Source: Denitratimonas yunnanensis (SeqCode)
GTDB taxonomy: Bacteria; Pseudomonadota; Gammaproteobacteria; Xanthomonadales; Xanthomonadaceae
Assembly: GCA_026410415.1 (NCBI GenBank)
Contig: JAPMLR010000002.1
Location: 248,001 to 312,000 of the forward strand
Direction of reading: 5' to 3'
Length of the DNA stretch: 64,000 bases
Shown here: positions 18,055 through 26,845 of the stretch, piece after piece
How positions within the stretch are numbered: the stretch's first letter is position 1
Layout: each line of letters opens with the position of its first letter
Translations under genes and position numbers: made by a program
The notes under the pieces: generated by a model
What the model was told of the DNA's origin: nothing
What the model saw: the letters and a program-made list of their open reading frames with translations, nothing else
Database searches by the model: none

Positions 18055-20826
18055 TCAATGGGCCTCGTCCCAGTTCGAGCCAGCACCTGCATCCACGATC
18101 AGGGGCACTCGCAACTCGGCGGCGCCCTGCATACGTTCGCGCACCGCCTCGATCAAGGGGTCGGTGAAGGCGGTATCGGCCTCGAACACCAGTTCATCGT
18201 GCACCTGCATGATCATCAGCGCCTTGTCCGCATGCGGCTGCAGCCAGTCGTGCACGCGTCGCATCGCGCGTTTGATGATGTCGGCGGCGGTGCCCTGCAT
18301 CGGCGCGTTGATCGCGGCGCGTTCCGCACCTGCGCGCTGGTTGGCGTTGCGTGAGTGGATCTCGGTCAGGTACAGGCGCCGGCCGAATACCGTTTCCACG
18401 TAGCCCTTGTCGCGCGCTTCCTGTCGGGTGCGCTCCATGAAGTCGTGCACGCCCGGATACCGGTTGAAGTACAGGGCGATGTAGTCCTGCGCTTCGGCAC
18501 GGGTGACATCGAGCTGGCGCGCCAGGCCGAATGCACCCATGCCGTAGATCAGGCCGAAGTTGATCGCCTTGGCGGCGCGGCGCTGGTTGGGTTCGACCTT
18601 CTCCAGCGGCACGCCGAACACTTCCGCTGCGGTGGCACGATGGATGTCCAGTCCCTGTTCGAACGCGGCAATCAAGCCGGCGTCGCCGGACAGGTGCGCC
18701 ATGATGCGCAACTCGATCTGCGAATAGTCGAAGGCGAGGATGCAGCGGCCTGGCGGTGCGATGAAGGCGCGTCGGATGCGGCGGCCGTCTTCGCTGCGGA
18801 TCGGGATGTTCTGCAGGTTCGGGTCGCTGGAGGAAAGCCGCCCGGTGGCCGCGCCGCCCTGGTGGTAGCTGGTGTGCACTCGGCCGGTGTCGGGATTGAC
18901 GATCTCGACGAGCTTGTCGGTATAGGTGCTGCGCAGTTTCGCCAGGGATCGGTAGTCCAGGATCAGGCGCGGCAGCTCGTTCCCCTCATTGGCGATCGCT
19001 TCCAGGGCCTCCTCGTTGGTCGAAGGCTGGCCGGTTGGCGTTTTCACCACCACGGGCAGCTCGAACTCGTCGAACAACAGAGCCTGCAACTGCTTGGGCG
19101 AGTCGAGGTTGAAGTGACGCCCGGCCACGTCGAATGCGCGGGTTTGGATCGCCAGCATGCGTGCGGAGAGATCGCGGCTCTGGCGACGCAGTTCGTTGAT
19201 ATCGATGAGCACGCCGTTGCTTTCCACCTTCGTCAGAACCTCGACCAGAGGCATCTCGATGTCGCGGTACACCGACAGCAGTGCCGCTTCGCCGGCGAGC
19301 TTCTGCGACAGTGTCGAGTGCAGGCGCAGGCAGATGTCGGCATCTTCGGCGGCATAGCGCGTGGCGCTGTCGATGTCCACCTGCGAGAAGGGGATCTGCT
19401 TGGCGCCCTTGCCGGCAATGTCCTCGTAGCGGATGGTCTGGTAGCCGAGGTAGCGCTGCGCGAGCGAATCCAGATCGTGGCGGGTGGCGGTGGAATTGAG
19501 CACGAAGCTTTCCAGCAGCGTGTCGTGCGCGTAGCCGCGTACCACGACACCATGGCGGCGCATCACGTGCAGGTCGTACTTGCCGTGCTGGCCCAGCTTG
19601 GGTTTTCCGGGGTCCTCCAGGATGGGGCGAAGCGCGTCGAGCACGTGATCCTGCGCCAGCTGCACCGGCGCGCCGGGATAATCGTGCGCCAGCGGCACAT
19701 AGGCCGCGCGTCCGGGCTCGACCGAAAAGCTCAGGCCGACGAGGCGCGCGCGCATCGGATCGAGCGAATCGGTTTCGGTGTCGAACGCGATCAGTGGCGC
19801 GGCATGCAGTTTCTCGATCCATGCCGCGAATGCTTCGGGCGTGAGGAGGGTTTCGTATTCACCAGGTGCCGAAAGCGTGGGGTCGATGTCCGGGTTGGGT
19901 GCGGTGGCGGTGACGTAAGCGCTGCCGCGCGCCTTTGCCGGCTCCTTCTCCACGATTGCTTTTCCCACACTACTGCCGTTGCCGCCGTCCAATTCCCGCA
20001 GCGCCTGGTTGAATCCGTAGCGTGCATACAGTCCGCGCAGTGCCTCCGCATCGCGCTCGCGCAGTGCCAGATCGGACGGGCCTTCCGGCAGCGGCACATC
20101 GGTACGGATCGTGACCAGTTCGCGATTCATCGGCAGGCGATGCAGTGCGGCGCGCAGGTTCTCGCCGATCTTGCCGCCCACCTCCCCGGCACGCTCGATC
20201 ACGCCATCGAGCGTGCCGTATTGGCCCAGCCACTTGGCGGCCGTTTTCGGGCCGCATTTTGCCACGCCGGGAATGTTGTCGACCGCATCGCCCATCAGCG
20301 CGAGGTAGTCCACGATGCGCGCAGGCGGTACGCCGAACCTGGCGATCACGTCGTCGTTGCTGACCATGCGGCTGCCGCTCATGGTGTTGATCAGCGCAAT
20401 CCCCGGTTGCACGAGCTGCGCGAAATCCTTGTCCGAGGTGGAGATCGTCGTTTCGATGCCTTCGCGGACGGCGGCGATCGCCAGCGTGCCGATCACGTCG
20501 TCGGCTTCCACGCCTGGTTCACGCAGGATCGGAATGCCGAGCGCTTCGACGATGGCCAGCATCGGCTCCACTTGCGCGCGCAGATCGCTCGGCATCGGCG
20601 GGCGCTGCGCCTTGTACTCGGGAAACATCTCGTCACGGAAGGTGGGGCCGGGCGCGTCCACCACGAAGGCGGCGAAATCCGGCTTTTCCTTCAACGTGGA
20701 GCGCAGCATGTTGACCACGCCGAACAGGGCGCCGGTGGGCGAGCCATCGGGGGCAGTCAGGGGCGGCAGCGCGTGGTAGGCGCGGTACAGGTAGGACGAA
20801 CCGTCAATCAGCACGAATCTTTTCAT
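18055..20826 (-). CDS. polA: DNA polymerase I
   Basis: A 923-residue DNA repair and Okazaki-fragment polymerase. The N-terminal 5' nuclease (about 1-290) has LIDGSSYLYRAYHA, the acidic EADDVIGTLA, STSDKDFAQLV and the helix-hairpin-helix GDAVDNIPGVAKCGPKTAAKWL. The 3'-5' exonuclease domain (about 320-510) keeps its metal ligands (FDTETDSL and YAAEDADICLRLH), so proofreading should be active. The polymerase domain has motif A FDYSQIELRIMAHL, motif B RRAAKAINFGLIYG and motif C VHDEL. The start is the ATG at 20826, 23 bp after a DMT transporter gene on the same strand. Downstream sits the sX13-like sRNA. Confidence 0.97.
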   Translation of the reverse strand: MKRFVLIDGSSYLYRAYHALPPLTAPDGSPTGALFGVVNMLRSTLKEKPDFAAFVVDAPGPTFRDEMFPEYKAQRPPMPSDLRAQVEPMLAIVEALGIPILREPGVEADDVIGTLAIAAVREGIETTISTSDKDFAQLVQPGIALINTMSGSRMVSNDDVIARFGVPPARIVDYLALMGDAVDNIPGVAKCGPKTAAKWLGQYGTLDGVIERAGEVGGKIGENLRAALHRLPMNRELVTIRTDVPLPEGPSDLALRERDAEALRGLYARYGFNQALRELDGGNGSSVGKAIVEKEPAKARGSAYVTATAPNPDIDPTLSAPGEYETLLTPEAFAAWIEKLHAAPLIAFDTETDSLDPMRARLVGLSFSVEPGRAAYVPLAHDYPGAPVQLAQDHVLDALRPILEDPGKPKLGQHGKYDLHVMRRHGVVVRGYAHDTLLESFVLNSTATRHDLDSLAQRYLGYQTIRYEDIAGKGAKQIPFSQVDIDSATRYAAEDADICLRLHSTLSQKLAGEAALLSVYRDIEMPLVEVLTKVESNGVLIDINELRRQSRDLSARMLAIQTRAFDVAGRHFNLDSPKQLQALLFDEFELPVVVKTPTGQPSTNEEALEAIANEGNELPRLILDYRSLAKLRSTYTDKLVEIVNPDTGRVHTSYHQGGAATGRLSSSDPNLQNIPIRSEDGRRIRRAFIAPPGRCILAFDYSQIELRIMAHLSGDAGLIAAFEQGLDIHRATAAEVFGVPLEKVEPNQRRAAKAINFGLIYGMGAFGLARQLDVTRAEAQDYIALYFNRYPGVHDFMERTRQEARDKGYVETVFGRRLYLTEIHSRNANQRAGAERAAINAPMQGTAADIIKRAMRRVHDWLQPHADKALMIMQVHDELVFEADTAFTDPLIEAVRERMQGAAELRVPLIVDAGAGSNWDEAH

Positions 20827-20849
20827 GCCGCCATGGTACTCGCGGCGGT

Positions 20850-21710
20850 TCAGGGCTGCGGCGAGAACGCGATCAGGGCGATGGCCACGATGGCCAGCGC
20901 GATGCCGAGCCGATTCCAGCGGCTGGTGCGTTCGCCGAACATCAAGACACCCACCAGTGTTCCCAGCACCACCACGCCGATGTTCATCGTGGCGAAGACC
21001 ACGGCCGGACTCTCGGGCAGGGCGCGATGCGCCCGCACATAACAGACGATGTTTCCGAAGTTGAGCACGCCCAGCAGCAACCCGGCGGCGAAGTGCCGCA
21101 ACCGCAGGTGGCGGCCCGCCGCGTGGCGCCATAGCTGCAACGCCAGCATGCCGGCAAAGGCCAGCACGAACACCGCCAGCAACGACGCCGCGAACGGCGT
21201 GCCTGCGCGCGCGATCGCCTTGAGCATCACGTCCACGAGGGCGAAGCCGAACCACACCGCGAGCAGCAGCCACATCGCGCCTCGCGCGGGTGGGGCGCGC
21301 GTCTCGGACCGCATGAGAATTGCCAGCACTGCGACCAGTCCCAGCGCCAGTCCGATCAGTTTCCAGGCACCGAGAGGTTCACCGAACCAGGTGAACGCGG
21401 CGATCAATGACAGCAATAGCGACAGCCGTTGCGCGATGTCGGTGCGCACGATGCCGGCGTGCCGCACGGCGGCGGCCAATACGAGAAACAGGCTCGGCAA
21501 CACCACCGCCAGTACCAGCAAGGCGGGCCAGGGCGTGGTGGGCGAGTACAACGTCTCCAGCGGCGGTGCCAGCATCCACAGGCACAGGAGGCCGGCGGCG
21601 AGGTAATTCCATGTGACGGCCTGGCCCACGTCGATGCCGTGGCGCGGCATCAGCTTGAGCAGAACGGACACAAGCACGCTGAAGCTGGCGGCGGCGAGAA
21701 CGAACGTCAT
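20850..21710 (-). CDS. EamA/DMT-superfamily transporter
   Basis: The 286-residue membrane protein has about ten predicted helices in two EamA repeats (second half from about residue 145, RGAMWLLLAVWFGFALVDV). It probably exports a small metabolite, with no substrate clue. Its stop lies 23 bp before the polA start codon, so the two genes are likely co-transcribed, although nothing functional links them. It is not closely similar to the other DMT transporter in this window (6379-7260). An inverted repeat at 21788-21815 separates it from the upstream sigma-factor gene. Confidence 0.83.
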   Translation of the reverse strand: MTFVLAAASFSVLVSVLLKLMPRHGIDVGQAVTWNYLAAGLLCLWMLAPPLETLYSPTTPWPALLVLAVVLPSLFLVLAAAVRHAGIVRTDIAQRLSLLLSLIAAFTWFGEPLGAWKLIGLALGLVAVLAILMRSETRAPPARGAMWLLLAVWFGFALVDVMLKAIARAGTPFAASLLAVFVLAFAGMLALQLWRHAAGRHLRLRHFAAGLLLGVLNFGNIVCYVRAHRALPESPAVVFATMNIGVVVLGTLVGVLMFGERTSRWNRLGIALAIVAIALIAFSPQP

Positions 21711-21787
21711 GCGGCGTGGACGTCGCGCAGACCATCGAGTGCTGGCTTGAACAGCCGCTGGTTGAGACGGGACGGTACGATGACCGT

Positions 21788-21815
21788 ATCGAATGGCAAG
21801 GCGATGCCATTCGAT
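21788..21815 (-). terminator. Hairpin after the sigma-factor gene
   Basis: Perfect 10-bp inverted repeat ATCGAATGGC (21788-21797) and GCCATTCGAT (21806-21815), loop AAGGCGAT, 17 bases past the ECF sigma stop on the minus strand. It has no clear T-run. Confidence 0.45.
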
Positions 21816-21831
21816 GGGATGACTGCACCGC

Positions 21832-22428
21832 TCACGTTTCCTCGGCGGGCGCGTGACGTTCCAGAGCGAGCATCAGCCAGGCCCGCGCCTTGTGCCAGTC
21901 GCGCGTGACGGTGCGCACGTGCACATCGAGCAGATCGGCGGTTTCCTGCGGCGTGTAGCCGGCGAAGTAGCGGTACAGCACCACTTGTGCGAGCCGTGGC
22001 TGCGTCCGTTCAAGCTCGTCCAGCACCGAGTTCACTTCGAGCAGGCGAGCCAGCTCGGAGGCTTCTTCGAACGGGCGGGCCTCAAGCTCGCGCCCGATCT
22101 CTTGCATGCGGCGTTGCTCGGCGAGACGCGAACGCGCGTGATCGATCAGGATCTGGCGCATCGCGCGCGCCACCAGCGAGAAGAAATGCGCGCGACCTTC
22201 AAGCCCCGGATAATCGGCGCGACGCAGCTTGAGGTAGGCCTCGTTGACCAGCGCCGTGGTGGAGAGGGTTTCTCCCGGCTCCATCTGCCGACGCTGCGCC
22301 CGTGCCAGCCGACGCAAGTCGGCATGCACCACCGGCATCAGCACATCGAGCGGATTGGCTTCGCCGGCGGCAGCGAGGATCTGCGTGATGCGGGCGACGG
22401 GATCGTCGTTTTCGGCCAGTGTGGTCAC
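21832..22428 (-). CDS. ECF-family RNA polymerase sigma factor (TIGR02999 type)
   Basis: A 198-residue sigma factor. Region 2 covers LDVLMPVVHADLRRLARAQ through TTALVNEAYLKL and GRAHFFSLVARAMRQILIDHAR. Region 4 is QVVLYRYFAGYTPQETADLLDVHVRTVTRDWHKARAWL, a clear helix-turn-helix. The block spacing matches the TIGR02999 group of ECF sigmas. I take the GTG at 22428 because it gives the usual N-terminus; an ATG at 22500 would add 24 residues and overlap the truC stop. No anti-sigma gene is adjacent, so its control is unknown. It follows Lrp and truC on the same strand. Confidence 0.82.
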   Translation of the reverse strand: MTTLAENDDPVARITQILAAAGEANPLDVLMPVVHADLRRLARAQRRQMEPGETLSTTALVNEAYLKLRRADYPGLEGRAHFFSLVARAMRQILIDHARSRLAEQRRMQEIGRELEARPFEEASELARLLEVNSVLDELERTQPRLAQVVLYRYFAGYTPQETADLLDVHVRTVTRDWHKARAWLMLALERHAPAEET

Positions 22429-22481
22429 GATGGATCGGTGGCGGCAGGAGTGGTTGTCGTGGTTGTCGGCATTGTGCCGGA

Positions 22482-23198
22482 TCAGGCCGGCACGCTCCAT
22501 CCGAACAGGTCCAGTGCCTTGCGGAAGCCTGGATCGGGTGCGGCGACGGGCGACATCGGAGCGCCTGTCACCGGGTGGGTGAAAACGAGCTGGTGGGCAT
22601 GCAGCAACATGCGATGCACCCCGCGCAGGCGGAATGCCAGGTTGCGGCGGCCATCGCCATGACTGGTGTCACCGATCAGATGATGATCGACGTGCTTGAG
22701 GTGGCGGCGTATCTGACGAAAGCGGCCGGTTTCCGGCGAGCAGTCGAGCAGGGCATGGCGCGAGGTAGGGAAGCCTGCCGCCGGTTCATCCAGTTCGCCT
22801 GTCGCGAGCACGCGAAAGTGCGTGATGGCGGGCTTCTTTTCCGGTTTTCCGGGTCCTCCGTCGAGAGGATGGTCAACGCTGAAGGTCTCTTCCCGCGGCC
22901 AACCTCGGCACACGGCGAGGTAGTGCTTTTCGACATCGCGGGACATGAATTGCCGGCCGAGCGCCGACGCCGCGTCGCGATCGAAGGCCAGCAACAGGCA
23001 GCCGCTGGTGGCGCGATCCAGTCGATGGATCAGATGGATGGGTTTGCCGAACTGTTCGCGCAGGCGGTCCGCCGCGAAATCGCGTTCGCCGCGCGCCAGC
23101 TTGCTGTCGTGGACCATGAGGCCGGCGGGCTTGTTGACCACCGCGAGCATTTCGTCCGCGAACAGCACGTCCAGTGTGTCACCGCTCGTCGTGCTCAT
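22482..23198 (-). CDS. truC: tRNA pseudouridine(65) synthase, TruC type
   Basis: An RluA-family pseudouridine synthase of 238 residues. Visible are the substrate-side ADEMLAVVNKPAGLMVHDS, the catalytic block HLIHRLDRATSGCLLLA with the nucleophilic Asp, and PETGRFRQIRRHLKHVDHHLIGDTSHGDG. The spacing and the GDTSHGD ending match TruC (uridine 65 in some tRNAs) better than RluA or RluC, and there is no S4 domain. The start codon overlaps the Lrp stop by 4 bp (ATGA), so truC is translationally coupled to the regulator gene. The C-terminus ends at LDLFGWSVP, close to the TruC end QFGW. Confidence 0.85.
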   Translation of the reverse strand: MSTTSGDTLDVLFADEMLAVVNKPAGLMVHDSKLARGERDFAADRLREQFGKPIHLIHRLDRATSGCLLLAFDRDAASALGRQFMSRDVEKHYLAVCRGWPREETFSVDHPLDGGPGKPEKKPAITHFRVLATGELDEPAAGFPTSRHALLDCSPETGRFRQIRRHLKHVDHHLIGDTSHGDGRRNLAFRLRGVHRMLLHAHQLVFTHPVTGAPMSPVAAPDPGFRKALDLFGWSVPA

Positions 23199-23683
23199 CC
23201 GCGTGCCGCCGTCAGCGGAAGTGCCCGGCCCGCTTTGACCGCACGCAGCACGACGCTCGAATTGACGTTCGCCACGATGCCCTCGCGCAGCAGGTGGTCG
23301 AGCAGGAAGCGCGAGAAATGGTCCAGGTCTGCCACCGCGATGTGCAGCAGGTAATCCATGTCGCCGGTGAGTGCGTAGCAGGAAACCACGTCGTCCCAGC
23401 TCTGCACCAGTTCGGCAAAGCGTTCCACCTGGGCGCGGTCGCGATGTTCCAGCTGGAGGCGAACGAAGGCCTCCAGTCCCAGGCCGATGCGCTTGGGGTC
23501 CAGACGCGCGCCGTAGCCACTGATGACGCCCTCGCGTTCGAGCCGTTGCACCCGCCGCAGGCAGGCGGATGCCGAGAGGTTCACGCGTTCGGCCAGCTCG
23601 GCATTGGTGAGCCGGCCTTCGGTTTGCAGCAGCGCCAGCAACGTAAGGTCGATACGGTCAAACTGGGGTATGGTTTCGCTCAT
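23195..23683 (-). CDS. Lrp/AsnC-family transcriptional regulator
   Basis: The 162-residue protein has an N-terminal winged helix (FDRIDLTLLALLQTEGRLTNAELAERVNLSASACLRRVQRLEREGVI) and a C-terminal RAM ligand domain with DMDYLLHIAVADLDHF. Regulators of this kind sense amino acids and form octamers on DNA. It is transcribed divergently from phenylalanine hydroxylase across 125 bp. The simple inference is that it controls phhA in response to phenylalanine or tyrosine and regulates itself. The intergenic sequence is A+T-rich, with TTGTTTTGTGCAAAAAATTG resembling Lrp-type sites. Confidence 0.92.
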   Translation of the reverse strand: MSETIPQFDRIDLTLLALLQTEGRLTNAELAERVNLSASACLRRVQRLEREGVISGYGARLDPKRIGLGLEAFVRLQLEHRDRAQVERFAELVQSWDDVVSCYALTGDMDYLLHIAVADLDHFSRFLLDHLLREGIVANVNSSVVLRAVKAGRALPLTAARG

Positions 23684-23808
23684 TGTTCGAAATATCCCTT
23701 GTTTTGTGCAAAAAATTGCGAGAAAAGTCGAAAACGAAGCAACAAAGCAAGCATGTTGCGCGAGATCGTGGATAAAGTGAAGCTACTGCAACCATCCGGA
23801 GGACACCC
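23684..23808. promoter_or_regulatory. Divergent promoter region between the Lrp gene and phhA
   Basis: A 125-bp region, clearly A+T-richer than its neighbours at 23690-23765. It includes a run of short A/T tracts that would suit an Lrp-type regulator. The phhA Shine-Dalgarno GGAGGA lies near 23799. I could not assign -35/-10 boxes with confidence. Confidence 0.45.
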
Positions 23809-24693
23809 ATGGCAGCACAACGTCTGGAACATCAGGTCACCGAAAAGGGGTTCGTGCCGATCTACGCCACCGGCGTGGTCGAGCAGCCGTGGGGCAGTTA
23901 CACCGAGACTGACCATGCCGTCTGGGCGCAGTTGTACGCGCGCCAGCACGAGATGCTGAAGGGCCGCGCCTGCGACGAGTATCTGGATGCATTGGCGGCG
24001 ATGGAAATGTCGCCTGATCGCATTCCCCGCTTCGACGAGCTCAACGAACACCTGCGCCGTGCCACCGGCTGGCGTCTGGTCGCGGTGGAAGGCTTGCTGC
24101 CGGAGGAAACGTTCTTCGGCCATCTGGCCGCACGCGAGTTTCCGGTCACGTGGTGGATCCGCGCGCCCGAACAACTGGATTACCTGTCCGAGCCCGACCT
24201 GTTCCACGACCTGTTCGGGCATGTGCCGCTGCTGATGAATCCGGTGTTTGCCGAGTACATGCGCGCTTACGGGCTGGGCGGACTGAAAGCGGTGGGCATC
24301 GGCGGCGCGGCCCTGCAGCATCTGGCACGGCTGTACTGGTACACGGTCGAATTCGGGTTGATCCGCAGCCGCGACGGTCTGCGCATCTATGGTTCGGGCA
24401 TCCTTTCCAGCTCGGGCGAAAGCCGTTACGCGCTCGAATCGCCGGCGCCCAACCGCATCGATTTCCACATGGAGCGGGTGATGCGGACGCGCTACCGGAT
24501 CGACAGCTACCAACGCACCTACTTCATCATCGACAGCTTCGAACAATTGTTCGAAGCCACGCGTGCCGATTTCACCCCCATTTACGCACGCCTCGCCGAA
24601 CAGATCGACATCGCGGCCGGCGACATCCTGCCCGATGACATCGTGGTCACGGAAGGCACGCGCGAAGGCTGGAACGACAGCGCCGACACCTGA
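23809..24693 (+). CDS. phhA: Phenylalanine 4-monooxygenase
   Basis: An iron- and tetrahydropterin-dependent enzyme that converts phenylalanine to tyrosine in the cytoplasm. The 294-residue product lacks the N-terminal ACT domain of animal enzymes, as is usual in bacteria. The facial triad is visible: His133 and His138 in FHDLFGHVPLL and a Glu near 181 in YWYTVEFGL. TGWRLVAVEGLLPEETFF and FPVTWWIRAPEQLDYL are also family blocks. No pterin carbinolamine dehydratase (phhB) gene is adjacent. A good GGAGGA ribosome-binding site precedes the ATG. An Lrp regulator is divergent from it and is the likely controller. Confidence 0.96.
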   Translation: MAAQRLEHQVTEKGFVPIYATGVVEQPWGSYTETDHAVWAQLYARQHEMLKGRACDEYLDALAAMEMSPDRIPRFDELNEHLRRATGWRLVAVEGLLPEETFFGHLAAREFPVTWWIRAPEQLDYLSEPDLFHDLFGHVPLLMNPVFAEYMRAYGLGGLKAVGIGGAALQHLARLYWYTVEFGLIRSRDGLRIYGSGILSSSGESRYALESPAPNRIDFHMERVMRTRYRIDSYQRTYFIIDSFEQLFEATRADFTPIYARLAEQIDIAAGDILPDDIVVTEGTREGWNDSADT

Positions 24694-24712
24694 GCTGATG
24701 TGTCGTTGAATC

Positions 24713-24737
24713 GCGGCATGGCTGCCAGCCATGCCGC
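24713..24737 (+). terminator. Hairpin downstream of phhA
   Basis: Near-continuous palindrome GCGGCATGGCTG / CAGCCATGCCGC with one central base (a practical 9-bp stem with a 7-base loop), 19 bases past the phhA stop. There is no strong T-run. Confidence 0.5.
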
Positions 24738-24823
24738 ATCGTGTTCCCGGAGCGGGATCGGGCTGCCATCGTGGCAGGTGAGGTCGATGCAGCCGACCGT
24801 CGCGCGCGTGTGACAATCGCACG

Positions 24824-26614
24824 ATGATTGCCTCTTCTTCCTCGCCCTCGCCGCATCCGTTGCGCCGCCTTTTCGGTTATGCGCGTCCTTACCGGCGCGA
24901 CGCCGCGCTCGCATCGCTCTATTCGGTACTCAACAAGGTGTTCGACGTGCTGCCCGAGGCGTTGATCGGCGTGGCGGTGGACATCGTGGTGAACCAGCGC
25001 GATTCGTTCCTGGCGCGCATGGGCATCGCCGATCCGTTGCAGCAGTTGATGCTGCTGACCGGCATCACCATCGTGGTGTGGCTGGCCGAATCGCTGTTCG
25101 AGTATCTCTACGCGATCAAGTGGCGCAGGTTGGCACAGGACATCCAGCACGAACTGCGCCTGGCCGCCTATTCGCATGTGCAGGCGTTGCCGCCGGATTT
25201 CGTGGCCAGCGCACGCAGTGGGCGATTGATGGCCGTGCTGAACGAGGACGTGCATCAGGTCGAACGCTTCCTCAACACCGGCGCCAACGATCTGATCCAG
25301 GTGGCGGTGTCCTCGTTGATGGTGGGCGGCGTGTTCTTCGTGCTCACTGCCGATCTCGCAGCGCTGGCGTTCCTGCCCATCCCGCTGATTCTGGTGGGTG
25401 CGTTCTGGTTCCAGAAGCGCTTGGCGCCGCGCTATGCCGCCGCGCGCGAAGCCGCGGCCACGGTGTCCGATCGCCTCAACAACAATCTGGCCGGCATCGC
25501 CACGATCAAGGCCTACACCGCCGAGGCAGCCGAACTGGAACACGTGCGCGCCGCCTCCGATGGATACCGGGCACGCAATGCCGAGGCGATCCGCTTTGCT
25601 GCCGCGATCACGCCGGTGATTCGCATGGCGGTGTTGGCCGGTTTCGTCGCGACATTGCTCTATGGCGGCTGGAAAACCCTGGAAGGCGAGCTGGGCGTCG
25701 GCACCTACTCCGCACTCGTCTACCTGACCCAGCGCCTGCTGTGGCCATTGACGCGATTGGCCGACATGACCGATCTCTATCAGCGTGCGATGGCATCGGT
25801 GAATCGGGTCATGGATCTGATCGATGCGCCGTTGCCACCCGCACCAACAGGCCGATTGCCGCAACCGGTGCGCGGTGCGATCGACTTCGAGGCGATTCGC
25901 TTGTCCTACGACGGCCGGGAGGTTCTGCACGGTATCGACTTGGCGGTGCCGGCCGGATCCACCGTGGCGCTGGTTGGAGGAACCGGCGGCGGCAAAAGCA
26001 GTCTGCTGAAGTTGCTGCTCGGTTTCGTCTCGCCGGATTCCGGTCGTGTCCGCATCGATGGCGTGGACATCGACGGACTCGATCCGGCCAATCTGCGCCA
26101 GCACATCGGCTACGTGGCCCAGGACCCGTTCCTCACCGATGGCAGCATTGCCGACAACATCGCCTATGGCGACGCCACGCCCGACACCGCCCGCATCGAA
26201 CAGGCCGCACGGCTGGCACAGGCACACGGCTTCATCGCCGCATTGCCAGACGGCTATGCCAGCGCGGTTGGCGAGCGCGGCAGCCGGCTGTCCGGCGGGC
26301 AGCGGCAGCGCATCGCGATTGCACGGGCGCTGTACCGCGACCCGGCCATCCTCGTGCTCGACGAGGCCACCTCGGCGGTCGACAACGAAACCGAGGCCGC
26401 CATTCAAAGCGCATTGCGCGAAATGACGCACGACCGGACCACGCTGGTGGTCGCACACCGGCTTTCCACGGTGCGCCATGCCAACACCATCTGCGTCGTC
26501 GATGTCGGCCGCATCGTGGAATCGGGAACCCATGAGACATTGCTGGCGCGTGCGGGTGCGTATGCGGCGCTGTGGCGGCTGCAGACCGGTGAGCTGCCTG
26601 CCGGTAAAGCGTGA
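24824..26614 (+). CDS. ABC exporter half-transporter (membrane + ATPase fusion)
   Basis: The 596-residue protein fuses a type I ABC membrane domain (six helices, about 15-325) to an ATPase. ATPase motifs: Walker A GGTGGGKSS with Lys391, Q-loop in YVAQDPF, signature LSGGQ at about 489, Walker B ILVLDEATSA, and H-loop AHRLSTV. It should work as a homodimer exporting lipids, peptides or drugs. The NNNLAGIATIKAYTAE segment is typical of the MsbA/MDR-like group. The substrate is unknown, and no neighbouring gene gives a clue. Shine-Dalgarno pairing before the ATG is weak. A CRP/Clp-like palindrome overlaps the stop codon. Confidence 0.9.
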   Translation: MIASSSSPSPHPLRRLFGYARPYRRDAALASLYSVLNKVFDVLPEALIGVAVDIVVNQRDSFLARMGIADPLQQLMLLTGITIVVWLAESLFEYLYAIKWRRLAQDIQHELRLAAYSHVQALPPDFVASARSGRLMAVLNEDVHQVERFLNTGANDLIQVAVSSLMVGGVFFVLTADLAALAFLPIPLILVGAFWFQKRLAPRYAAAREAAATVSDRLNNNLAGIATIKAYTAEAAELEHVRAASDGYRARNAEAIRFAAAITPVIRMAVLAGFVATLLYGGWKTLEGELGVGTYSALVYLTQRLLWPLTRLADMTDLYQRAMASVNRVMDLIDAPLPPAPTGRLPQPVRGAIDFEAIRLSYDGREVLHGIDLAVPAGSTVALVGGTGGGKSSLLKLLLGFVSPDSGRVRIDGVDIDGLDPANLRQHIGYVAQDPFLTDGSIADNIAYGDATPDTARIEQAARLAQAHGFIAALPDGYASAVGERGSRLSGGQRQRIAIARALYRDPAILVLDEATSAVDNETEAAIQSALREMTHDRTTLVVAHRLSTVRHANTICVVDVGRIVESGTHETLLARAGAYAALWRLQTGELPAGKA

Positions 26615-26625
26615 TGCGTATCACA
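26610..26625. promoter_or_regulatory. CRP/Clp-like palindromic site
   Basis: CGTGA-N6-TCACA, nine of ten bases matching the CRP-family consensus TGTGA-N6-TCACA. It overlaps the stop of the ABC transporter gene, about 200 bp upstream of the proposed nrdA promoter. In Xanthomonadales the CRP homologue Clp reads such sites. The position is unusual, so it may be chance. Confidence 0.35.
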
Positions 26626-26800
26626 AAACAATGGAAATCAAGGCGTTGTGATGTGGCCTGCGCACAACGGATGGATAAGTCATTGAGGCACTGTCCACGG
26701 CGTCTGCGCCCCGGTCACCTGTGTGCTCCGGCGTGCCTGCCCGGAAAAGCGCATGGCGATGCGGGCTGGCCGTCGAGTCAACCCCCAAACGGGTATGAAA

Positions 26801-26816
26801 ACCCAACATCTTGGGT
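26801..26816. promoter_or_regulatory. NrdR-box-type operator (strong copy)
   Basis: ACCCAACATCTTGGGT is a 16-bp palindrome that fits the NrdR box pattern A-C-n-C-A-A-n-A-T-n-T-T-G-n-G-T at all 12 specified positions. It ends directly before the -35 hexamer of the nrdA promoter. NrdR is the ATP/dATP-sensing repressor of ribonucleotide reductase genes, so the match and the target gene support each other. Confidence 0.6.
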
Positions 26817-26845
26817 TTGACCCCCGACCATTCCCCGGATACCTT
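26817..26845 (+). promoter_or_regulatory. Likely nrdA promoter
   Basis: TTGACC (26817-26822), a 17-bp spacer and TACCTT (26840-26845). The -35 has five of six consensus bases; the -10 keeps the key first T, A and last T. It lies between two NrdR-type boxes. The start site would be near 26852. Confidence 0.5.
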
